DNA from: an uncultured Clostridia bacterium
GTDB lineage: Bacteria; Bacillota; Clostridia; Lachnospirales; Lachnospiraceae
Length of the DNA: 7,293 nt
Assembly: GCA_937888895.1 (NCBI GenBank)
Contig: CALASV010000297.1
Span: 1-7,293 of the forward strand
Direction: 5' to 3'
In this document: positions 1 through 5,888 of the stretch, one piece after another
Layout of the letters: every line of letters begins with the position of its first letter
Numbering within the stretch: the first letter of the stretch is position 1
Made by a program: the position numbers and the translations under genes
Notes under the pieces: generated by a model
Told to the model about the DNA's origin: nothing
Databases searched by the model: none
What the model saw: only the letters and a program-made list of their open reading frames with translations

Positions 1-2
1 AT

Positions 3-173
3 AGAAATAAAACATTCAATATAAAACAAGAAACAGAGACTCAACTTGCGCAAAATACAGAGTGGATGCAAAATGAAATACAAATAATACAAACGTCAAA
101 TACAGAAGTAAAAGCATCACCAAATTGTTTATTTACATTTCAAACTTATTATAAAAGCAATCATGTATACTAA
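3..173 (+). CDS. possible 3' end of a convergent plus-strand gene (partial, uncertain)
   Basis: A plus-strand frame is open from the left edge to a TAA at 171-173, giving 56 residues. The part up to about base 120 is rich in Gln, Glu, Thr and Asn (for example QETETQLAQNTEWMQNEIQ) and purine-rich, as coding strands are in this window. The strand bias therefore flips here relative to all other genes. The last ~40 bases overlap the end of the minus-strand chimeric gene tail-to-tail, and that part is probably just antisense read-through. No family is recognised and no start is visible. It could be the end of a real neighbour, a gene clipped by the rearrangement inferred next door, or a chance open frame in AT-rich DNA. 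Fifty-six codons without a stop is suggestive but not decisive. Confidence 0.3.
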   Translation, partial: RNKTFNIKQETETQLAQNTEWMQNEIQIIQTSNTEVKASPNCLFTFQTYYKSNHVY

Positions 174-834
174 TCAAATAACCATCTAAATAATCTAATG
201 CTTTCTCACATATCTCATCTGGTATTCCGTAATATGCTGCTGCAATACTACCTGTAATTGCTGCCAGGGTATCACTATCTCCGCCAAGCGCAATGGCATT
301 TCTAATCGCATCTTCAAAATCATATGAGTCTAAAAATGAACTAAGTGATTGTTTTACTGTTTCAACACAATTAATATGAAAGTATTGCGGTTTCATTTCA
401 TTACATTTTAAATTATCTATTTTAAACTCTTTTTTTACTGCATTTAACAAAACTTCTGCATCTTCTGTACTAATTTCACTAGAACTATGGTCAATAATTG
501 TCTTTTCTTCATAAGGCTTTTCATCATCAGAAAGAGTCACAATATTACAACGTAATGCAACATCTGTTTCTTTTAAATCCACGCCAATACTTAATGCTTC
601 CAATGGAGAGCGTCCTGTATAATACTTACGTGGATTATACCCAAGAACTGCCAAATTTGCAGTATCACTTCCTGGACTCATACCTTCTGGAATCGTCTTT
701 GCAAGACCCATTTGTCCTTTCCCTGCTAATTCATCCATCACTGGCTTATTTGCTACTTCTAATGGTGTTTTTCCATCTAACTCTGCCAATGGATAATCTG
801 CCATTCCATCTCCTAAAACAATAATATATTTCAT
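133..834 (-). CDS. chimeric ORF: N-terminus of cofactor-independent phosphoglycerate mutase (ApgM type) joined to C-terminus of an ADP-ribosylglycohydrolase
   Basis: The 233-residue product is two half-enzymes in one frame. Residues 1-~135 match the start of archaeal-type 2,3-BPG-independent phosphoglycerate mutase (3-PG to 2-PG, glycolysis): GDGMAD with metal-ligand Asp9, GSDTAN with probable nucleophile Ser56, YYTGRSPLEA, and IIDHSSSEIS. From ~137 on it matches the end of the ADP-ribosylglycohydrolase (DraG/ARH) fold: FLDSYDFEDAIRNAIALGG, then GGDSDT with metal ligands Asp186 and Asp188, AAITG and AYYGIP. ApgM is normally ~400 residues, so its C-terminal metal ligands (the later Asp/His set) are absent. 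The hydrolase lacks its N-terminal metal site. Neither activity is expected. The start is an ATG preceded by GAAAGGGTGAG (838-848). It follows hom, as intact apgM often does in Clostridia, with a hairpin between them. It is either a deletion or recombination product, effectively a pseudogene, or an assembly chimera. Confidence 0.88.
   Translation of the reverse strand: MKYIIVLGDGMADYPLAELDGKTPLEVANKPVMDELAGKGQMGLAKTIPEGMSPGSDTANLAVLGYNPRKYYTGRSPLEALSIGVDLKETDVALRCNIVTLSDDEKPYEEKTIIDHSSSEISTEDAEVLLNAVKKEFKIDNLKCNEMKPQYFHINCVETVKQSLSSFLDSYDFEDAIRNAIALGGDSDTLAAITGSIAAAYYGIPDEICEKALDYLDGYLISIHDCFYNKFEM
400..445 (-). other. probable fusion breakpoint between apgM and ADP-ribosylglycohydrolase halves
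   Basis: Similarity to phosphoglycerate mutase is strong through residue ~130 (AEVLLNAVKKEF). Similarity to the ADP-ribosylglycohydrolase C-terminus is clear from residue ~155 and may begin at ~137 (KIDNLKCNEMKP, where relatives have a D-x-I-x-x-I-R-P-like stretch). The join therefore lies in these ~45 bases. The sequence there is very AT-rich, with runs such as TTACATTTTAAATTATC on the plus strand. No insertion-sequence end, long repeat or frameshift is seen at the join. The limits come from remembered family patterns, not an alignment. Confidence 0.6.
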
Positions 835-860
835 AAACTCACCCTTTCTAAAATCAATGA

Positions 861-886
861 AAGGCTGTCAAAAAACAGACAGCCCC
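861..886 (-). terminator. terminator-like hairpin after hom, before the chimeric gene
   Basis: A perfect 7-bp stem (GGCTGTC at 863-869, GACAGCC at 878-884) encloses an 8-nt loop. In the minus-strand RNA two further G-U pairs (885/862 and 886/861) lengthen it to 9 bp, while in plus-strand RNA those positions are C/A mismatches, so it fits minus-strand transcription. The loop contains U6 and the stem is followed by UUUCAUUGAUUUU, an imperfect U-tract. It starts 11 nt past the hom stop. Only 26 nt separate it from the chimeric ORF, too few for a promoter, so that ORF would depend on read-through. Confidence 0.6.
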
Positions 887-897
887 AATTTATCCTA

Positions 898-2106
898 TTA
901 CTTTGCACACCATTCTGTACGAATACGATTCAATACCGTTATTTGTTCTGCCTTTTCTTCAAAGCTTCTTTCACTCATCTGCTTTGTTACAAAAGCAAAT
1001 TCTCCTGTAATTCCAGCAGAAACTTCTTCTACATCACCAAATAATGCTTTTGCTTTTTCTGCTTCTGTTTGTGGAACACGAACAAAGAATGCACTTTCTG
1101 CATCTAATCTATCAGATAAAGTAAGCTTCTTGCTACTCCAAATCGTTGTAATATTTGTACCTTTATGTTTTACTGCTTCTATTACATCAGATACTACAGC
1201 ACTTGCTGTTGGTAACTTTCCAGCACCACTGCCATAAAACATCGTATCGCCTAATAAATTACCCTTAACTAAAATACTATTAAGTACACCACGTACACTA
1301 AACAACGGATTGTTATCACGAATCATTTTTGGTGTTACCATTGCATAAATATCTGTTCCATTTTTCTTTTCTGTAGCTAATAACTTAATTTCTGCATTTA
1401 ATACTTTTGCATACTTAAAATCAATATCTGTAATTTTAGTAATACCTTCCATATAGACATCTTCATAATCTACTTGCATACCATACGCAAGAGAAGTCAA
1501 AATAGCTATTTTACGACCAGCATCATATCCTTCCACATCTGCTTCTGGATGACGTTCTGCATAACCTAATTCCTGTGCAGATTTTAAAGAAGCTTCAAAA
1601 GTTTCACCTTCTTGGCTCATTTTTGTTAAAATATAGTTAGTTGTACCATTTACAATACCACTAATTTCTAAAATTTCATCTGCTGTTAAAGACTGATTCA
1701 ATGGACGAATGATTGGAATACCACCACCTACACTCGCTTCAAATAAGAAATTAACTTTCTTCTGTCTAGCAATTTCAATCAATTCTGCACCATGCTTTGC
1801 TACTAATTCCTTATTAGAAGTACAAACGCTCTTACCACGAAGTAAACATTCTTTTACAAAAGAATATGCTGGTTCTACACCACCCATTGTTTCTACAACA
1901 CAACCTACTTCTTCATCTGTTGCAATAATCGAAAAATCATGCACTAAAATATCTTCAATCGGACTTCCCGGAAATTCTCTCAAATCTAATACATGCTTTA
2001 CTGAAATTTCATCACCTGCATGTTTTGCAATAATTTCTTTGTTTCTGTCTAAAGCTTCTACAACACCAGAACCAATAGTGCCATAGCCTAATACCGCTAT
2101 TTTCAT
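898..2106 (-). CDS. hom: homoserine dehydrogenase with C-terminal ACT domain
   Basis: This cytoplasmic enzyme reduces L-aspartate-4-semialdehyde to L-homoserine with NAD(P)H, at the branch to threonine and methionine. The 402-residue length is normal. The N-terminal Rossmann fold opens with GYGTIGSG (residues 7-14), followed by ETMGG (72-76), SNKELVAKHG (97-106) and EASVGGGIPII (123-133). The catalytic region has PEADVEGYDAGRK, with Asp195 and Lys199 spaced like the Asp/Lys pair of yeast homoserine dehydrogenase. YGSGAGKLPTASAVVSD (291-307) is also family-typical. Residues ~335-402 form an ACT domain, which in this family usually mediates threonine feedback; that role is inferred here. The ATG follows TAAGGAGGA (2110-2118), which fixes the start. 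It has its own 137-nt upstream gap with a candidate promoter and hairpin, and is followed by a terminator-like hairpin and the damaged apgM. Confidence 0.97.
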   Translation of the reverse strand: MKIAVLGYGTIGSGVVEALDRNKEIIAKHAGDEISVKHVLDLREFPGSPIEDILVHDFSIIATDEEVGCVVETMGGVEPAYSFVKECLLRGKSVCTSNKELVAKHGAELIEIARQKKVNFLFEASVGGGIPIIRPLNQSLTADEILEISGIVNGTTNYILTKMSQEGETFEASLKSAQELGYAERHPEADVEGYDAGRKIAILTSLAYGMQVDYEDVYMEGITKITDIDFKYAKVLNAEIKLLATEKKNGTDIYAMVTPKMIRDNNPLFSVRGVLNSILVKGNLLGDTMFYGSGAGKLPTASAVVSDVIEAVKHKGTNITTIWSSKKLTLSDRLDAESAFFVRVPQTEAEKAKALFGDVEEVSAGITGEFAFVTKQMSERSFEEKAEQITVLNRIRTEWCAK

Positions 2107-2155
2107 AAATCCTCCTTATTGTTGTACTTTTTTAGTACCAATCTGCTGTATTTTT

Positions 2156-2195
2156 GTAACAGTTCAGCTAATTTTATATATAGCTGAACTATTAC
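2156..2195 (-). promoter_or_regulatory. 15-bp hairpin in the leader between ctpA-like gene and hom
   Basis: AGTTCAGCTA (2161-2170) and TAGCTGAACT (2181-2190) are a perfect 10-bp inverted repeat around a 10-nt AT loop. In minus-strand RNA the stem extends by a U-G wobble and four Watson-Crick pairs (2156-2160 with 2191-2195) to 15 bp. In plus-strand RNA the wobble becomes a C/A mismatch. On the minus strand it is followed by AAAAATACAG, not a U-tract, so it is not a standard intrinsic terminator for the protease gene. It would lie in the 5' leader of hom if the upstream promoter candidate is right. It could act as an RNA-stability or 3'-end-protecting structure, or as a DNA operator. Confidence 0.55.
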
Positions 2196-2202
2196 TATTT
2201 TT

Positions 2203-2237
2203 CTTGATATATTACCACAATCAAGTTGGGAATACAA
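2203..2237 (-). promoter_or_regulatory. hom: candidate hom promoter with an inverted repeat around the -10 box
   Basis: On the minus strand TTGTAT (2232-2237) and TAATAT (2209-2214) are separated by 17 nt, a sigma-A-like arrangement with imperfect boxes. CTTGAT (2203-2208) and ATCAAG (2220-2225) form a 6-bp inverted repeat with 11 nt between the arms, straddling the -10 box. That is a plausible repressor site, but no regulator can be named. The predicted transcript would start just before the 15-bp hairpin. AT-rich DNA gives such matches by chance fairly often. Confidence 0.35.
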
Positions 2238-2243
2238 GTTTTA

Positions 2244-3533
2244 TTATTTATTTATTTTAATAGGAAGTTGCTTTTTCAATACTTTAATTGCTTCTGCTAA
2301 CTGATTATCTTCTTCATGTTCAATGACTACTTTTTGTTTTAATTCTTCTGCTAAGTCAACTTCCACATCTGGTATTACACCTGTACCATGAATACAAATT
2401 CCATTTGGTGTAAAATATTTCGATACTGTTAACTTTATTGCTGTGCCATCACTAATTGGAATAATAGACTGTACAATACCTTTACCAAAACTTGTTGTAC
2501 CTACAAGTGTTGCTTTTTCATAATCCTGCATTGCTGCTGCAAAAATTTCAGAAGCACTTGCACTATTTCCATTTATCATAACAACAATTGGTAATTCTAA
2601 TTCATGATTATCATTTCCTTTATACTCTTGTTTATTACCATACTTATCCTCTGTATAAACAATTAAACCTTTTGGAAGAACATAATCTAACATCTCTACT
2701 ACGGCATCTAATAAACCACCTGGGTTATCACGCAAGTCAATAATTAAACCTTTCATACCATCTGCTTCTAACTGTTCAATTGCATCCTTAAATTGCCCTG
2801 GTGTCACTTCATCAAATTGAGAAATCAAAATATAACCAATCTTATTCGCTAACATTTCATGTTCGATAGTTTCTACTTCAATGACATCTCTTGTAATCGT
2901 CAATTCAATTGGGTCTGCTACTCCATCACGAACTACAGTAACTTTTACAATAGTTCCTGCTTCTCCTTTCATCATAGCAACAACCGAATCAATTTCCATT
3001 CCAGTAACATCTACACCATCTACCATATAAATAATATCACCCGGAAGCATTCCTGCTTTATAAGCTGGAGCATCTACATAAGGTTTTACAATCGTAATCA
3101 ACATTGTTTTTGCATTCTGTTGTACTACTGCACCAATTCCACAATACACGCCACTAGAAGACTCCATTAAATCTTTATATTCTTCTGCTGTATAATAACA
3201 AGAATATGGGTCACCTAAACCTTCCATTAATCCTTTATATGCTCCAATACGAAGGTCTTCTGTCGCAACTTCATCCATATAATAATCATTAATAATTTCT
3301 TCTAATAACTCTAACTTTCCTGTAAAATATGGTGACAGCAAAGGTTCTTCGTCCACTGTATTAGAAGTATTAGAAGTTGTTGTTTTTCCTGAAGAAGTTT
3401 TTCCCTTCGTAGAAGAAATTTCGGTATGATTCTCATCTACTTTTGGAAGTGCTACTAAAGAAGCACATCCTGTACAGCCAAGTGCCATACAACCAGCTAA
3501 TAATAAGCTCCATATTTTATTATATTTTTTCAT
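2244..3533 (-). CDS. S41 C-terminal processing protease (CtpA/CtpB type) with PDZ domain, probable lipoprotein
   Basis: This is a 429-residue extracytoplasmic serine protease that cuts substrates near their C-termini. A short basic and hydrophobic leader is followed by Cys15, Cys20 and Cys23. LAGC at 12-15 is the best lipobox match but leaves a short hydrophobic core, so which Cys is lipidated is unclear. Residues ~36-62 are a Ser/Thr/Lys/Asn-rich linker. The PDZ domain spans ~125-215 (GIGAVV; AGMLPGDIIYMVDGVDV). The S41 core has LIIDLRDNPGG (263-273), NGNSASASEIFAAAMQDY (321-338) and FGKGIVQS (349-356). Ser326, Lys351 and Gln355 keep the spacing of the Bacillus CtpB triad Ser309/Lys334/Gln338, so it should be active. 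AAAGGAGGAA (3538-3547) fixes the ATG. It lies 30 nt after the M23 hydrolase stop, apparently in the ftsEX operon. Processing or removal of wall enzymes is a reasonable inferred role. Confidence 0.95.
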   Translation of the reverse strand: MKKYNKIWSLLLAGCMALGCTGCASLVALPKVDENHTEISSTKGKTSSGKTTTSNTSNTVDEEPLLSPYFTGKLELLEEIINDYYMDEVATEDLRIGAYKGLMEGLGDPYSCYYTAEEYKDLMESSSGVYCGIGAVVQQNAKTMLITIVKPYVDAPAYKAGMLPGDIIYMVDGVDVTGMEIDSVVAMMKGEAGTIVKVTVVRDGVADPIELTITRDVIEVETIEHEMLANKIGYILISQFDEVTPGQFKDAIEQLEADGMKGLIIDLRDNPGGLLDAVVEMLDYVLPKGLIVYTEDKYGNKQEYKGNDNHELELPIVVMINGNSASASEIFAAAMQDYEKATLVGTTSFGKGIVQSIIPISDGTAIKLTVSKYFTPNGICIHGTGVIPDVEVDLAEELKQKVVIEHEEDNQLAEAIKVLKKQLPIKINK

Positions 3534-3563
3534 TGTTTTCCTCCTTTAATTTTATTTAATCTT

Positions 3564-4910
3564 TTAATAACTAATATATTTCAATGGGTCTACGGCAACA
3601 CCATTAATCGTAAGACCAAAATGTAAATGTGGTCCTGTAGACACTCCTGTAGAGCCTATTTTAATTACTGCTTCTCCACGCTTCACATAATCCCCTACCG
3701 AAACTAATATTTTAGACGCATGTAAATAACTTGTGACTACTCCATTTCCATGGTCCACTTTTACATAATATCCTGAAGAAGAATTATAGCTAGCTGCAAT
3801 TACTGTACCTGCTAAGACAGATACTGCATTCGTACCTGTTGGTGCACCAATATCAATTCCTCTATGATATGTAGACGCTCCCTTTGTTGGAGCATTTCGA
3901 TAACCAAAATAAGAAGTAATTCTTCCACTACTTGGCACTGGCCAAAGCATATTTTCGATATTTTTACTATTAGATAATGCATTATCCTTTGATGTTTGTG
4001 CCTTTTTTGCTTCTTCTTCGGCTTTTTTACGTTCTTCCTCTGCCTTTCTCTTACGCTCCGCTTCTTCTCTACGAAGTCGTTCCTCTTCTTCTTTTCTCTT
4101 TCGTTCTTCTTCTGCAATACGTTCCTTTTCTAAACGCTCTAATTCTTCAATATTTGCATTTTCTTCGGTAATTTCTTCCCAATAGTAGAATAACATTTCT
4201 TCATCAGAGCCAATTTCTGCTGCCATTGCCACTAATTCTTGACCTTTTGCTATAGATAATTCTTCTACTGCTACCAATTCTGTTTCTCTTGTCGCTTTAA
4301 TACTTTCTAATTCTTCCTTCTGTGCTTCTAAAAGCAATTCCGTATTCATAATTTCTAATTTTGTTTCATTATAACGCTCTAATAATGTATTATCATATTC
4401 TGTAATTTGTTGTTGATATTCCAACTGATTAAACATATCAGTCAAACTACCCGAACCAAGCAAAATATCCAAAAATTCAGTATCTGGATTTTCATACATA
4501 TATTGAATACGTTCTTTCATAATCTGATACTGCTCTGCTTCTTTTTGTTTTGCTTCTTCCAATGCAATTTTGGTTTCTTCTAATTTTTGCTCACATTGTG
4601 TTAAATCTGCTTCCAAGACTTCGATATCGTCTAATAACTCCATCATCTTATCATCTAAACTTTTAATATAAGCATCCATATCTTCTTTTTTCGCTTTTAA
4701 TTCGGAAAGCTTTTTTTCTAATTCTTTTTGTGCTTTTTGTAATTCTTCTTTCTTTTTCTTTGCTGCATCAATTTCATCTTGATACGACTTAGAACCAGCA
4801 AAAACAATCATACTTTCTTTTAAATTAGTAGGCAATAACCCTGTTGTTATTCCTGCCATCATAGAAAATACAAGACCTACCGTTAATACTTTTTTTATTT
4901 TTTTTCTCAT
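3564..4910 (-). CDS. secreted coiled-coil peptidoglycan hydrolase with LytM/M23 domain (EnvC-like architecture)
   Basis: This 448-residue exported protein has a Sec signal peptide (residues 1-~38, probable cut after VFA). Two coiled-coil stretches (~42-135 and ~165-305) follow, the second ending in a highly charged Glu/Lys/Arg helix (~257-304). A C-terminal M23 endopeptidase domain covers ~322-448. The zinc site is complete: HRGID gives His349 and Asp353, HLHFG gives His430, and His397 (SYLHAS) and His428 are the usual catalytic histidines. It should therefore be active, unlike E. coli EnvC, whose LytM domain lost metal ligands and only activates amidases. The layout resembles FtsEX-controlled hydrolase partners (EnvC, PcsB, CwlO). 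Its position directly after ftsX supports that role by inference. The ATG lacks a clear ribosome binding site, but an in-frame stop lies seven codons upstream and later Met codons would break the signal peptide. So this start is kept. Confidence 0.93.
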   Translation of the reverse strand: MRKKIKKVLTVGLVFSMMAGITTGLLPTNLKESMIVFAGSKSYQDEIDAAKKKKEELQKAQKELEKKLSELKAKKEDMDAYIKSLDDKMMELLDDIEVLEADLTQCEQKLEETKIALEEAKQKEAEQYQIMKERIQYMYENPDTEFLDILLGSGSLTDMFNQLEYQQQITEYDNTLLERYNETKLEIMNTELLLEAQKEELESIKATRETELVAVEELSIAKGQELVAMAAEIGSDEEMLFYYWEEITEENANIEELERLEKERIAEEERKRKEEEERLRREEAERKRKAEEERKKAEEEAKKAQTSKDNALSNSKNIENMLWPVPSSGRITSYFGYRNAPTKGASTYHRGIDIGAPTGTNAVSVLAGTVIAASYNSSSGYYVKVDHGNGVVTSYLHASKILVSVGDYVKRGEAVIKIGSTGVSTGPHLHFGLTINGVAVDPLKYISY

Positions 4911-4924
4911 AATATCTATTTGGG

Positions 4925-4957
4925 ATTACTGCTCACTCATTCTAAAAGAACAGTAAC
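4925..4957 (-). promoter_or_regulatory. hairpin in the ftsX to hydrolase gap
   Basis: TTACTG (4926-4931) and CAGTAA (4951-4956) pair. In minus-strand RNA the stem grows to about 10 bp through G-U wobbles at 4950/4932 and 4957/4925 plus two Watson-Crick pairs, around a 13-nt loop. No U-tract follows, so it is not a terminator. It fills the 57-nt gap between the ftsX stop and the hydrolase ATG. It separates a purine-rich AGAAAGGAAAAAG (just after the ftsX stop) from that ATG by about 45 nt. The loop side contains the ATG of a five-codon frame, MSEQ-stop. It could set hydrolase output relative to FtsEX. Confidence 0.4.
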
Positions 4958-4967
4958 TTTTTCCTTT

Positions 4968-5888
4968 CTATTGTTGTAACTCAATTTTTCTAATTTGACG
5001 TCTTGCTGTCACATAACTAGCAATCAAACCAATACCTAAACTAAACACTAATGCCAATGGAATAAAATCTCCCATAATTTCATTCCTTTCTAAAAACTTC
5101 ATCGATTGAAAAATAGACTCAAACTGCTCTTTTATCGTTTTAACTACCTCTCCATAAAAGAAATATAAAATTCCAATAGGAAGCACAGAACCTAATGCCC
5201 CAATTAACATACCTTCCACAACAAATGGAGCACGAATGAAAAAGTCTGTTGCACCAATAATGTTCATAATAGAAATTTCTTCTCGACGAACATTAATACC
5301 TGTGGAAATCGTTGTTCTAATTAAAAATACTGCAACTGCTGCTAAAATCACTATCAAGCCTACAGAAATTACCCAAACTAATGTCTTTATTCCTGCAAAA
5401 CTATCTGCAACTGACTTAGAATGATTTACAGTACGCACATCTTTTAATGATTGTGTATAACGCACTAATGCCTCTTGCATTGTTACATCATTTAAATGCA
5501 CTTCTAATGATGCAGAATCTGCTAATGGATTATCTGAACCAAATGTTGCCACTAATTCTTCTGTCAAACTTTCGCTCTTATAAGTTTCCCACGCTTGTTC
5601 TGCTGATATGTAAACAATATCTTCCACTTCTACACGTTGTTGTAATGTTTCTTTAATTTCTAAAATTCTTTCTTCTGTTGTTCCATCCTCAAAAAAAACT
5701 GTAATACCAACCATTGACTCAGCCGAATCTACCATATAATTAAAATTTGCCATAACAAAATAAAATACACCAATTAACAATAAACAAGCAGTAATTGTTC
5801 CAATAGAAGCCAAAGAATAAATTCGATTTTTCCATACTCCGTGAAATCCTTGTTTAATACAATAAGCCAATGTTCTAATCCTTCGCAT
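4968..5888 (-). CDS. ftsX: cell-division ABC-type permease subunit FtsX
   Basis: This is the membrane subunit of FtsEX, which relays ATP hydrolysis by FtsE to extracytoplasmic wall hydrolases. The 306-residue product has the family layout: a basic cytoplasmic N-terminus (RRIRTLAYCIKQG), TM1 at ~23-48, an extracytoplasmic domain at ~50-165, TM2 at ~168-190, a cytoplasmic segment with VRREEISIMNIIGAT (~200-214), then FIRAPFVVEGMLIGALG leading into TM3 (~222-246), and TM4 at ~275-293 before a basic tail. The chosen ATG has AAGGGTAGG (5896-5904) 7 nt upstream and overlaps the ftsE 3' end by 14 nt, which fits translational coupling. A longer reading from 5930 would add 14 residues unlike FtsX and a 56-nt overlap, so it is not preferred. 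The hydrolase gene follows after 57 nt. Confidence 0.95.
   Translation of the reverse strand: MRRIRTLAYCIKQGFHGVWKNRIYSLASIGTITACLLLIGVFYFVMANFNYMVDSAESMVGITVFFEDGTTEERILEIKETLQQRVEVEDIVYISAEQAWETYKSESLTEELVATFGSDNPLADSASLEVHLNDVTMQEALVRYTQSLKDVRTVNHSKSVADSFAGIKTLVWVISVGLIVILAAVAVFLIRTTISTGINVRREEISIMNIIGATDFFIRAPFVVEGMLIGALGSVLPIGILYFFYGEVVKTIKEQFESIFQSMKFLERNEIMGDFIPLALVFSLGIGLIASYVTARRQIRKIELQQ

Noticed and set aside
498..824. Plus-strand ORF of 108 codons
   Set aside because: Antisense shadow of the chimeric gene; low-complexity Leu/His-rich product with no ribosome binding site.
857..2086. Plus-strand ORFs of ~125 codons opposite hom
   Set aside because: Both lie opposite well-supported hom coding sequence and have no recognisable product.
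2156..2195. Intrinsic terminator for the S41 protease gene
   Set aside because: The stem is strong, but on the transcribed (minus) strand it is followed by AAAAATACAG rather than a U-tract, so it is listed as a leader hairpin instead.
2107..2243. T-box or other amino-acid riboswitch upstream of hom
   Set aside because: The gap is too short and lacks the T-box GGUGG-type sequence and terminator/antiterminator pair. No known riboswitch core was recognised.
3812..4117. Minus-strand 101-codon frame and plus-strand 64-codon frame inside the hydrolase gene
   Set aside because: Both are out-of-frame readings of the repetitive Lys/Glu-coding region, and the hydrolase frame is intact.
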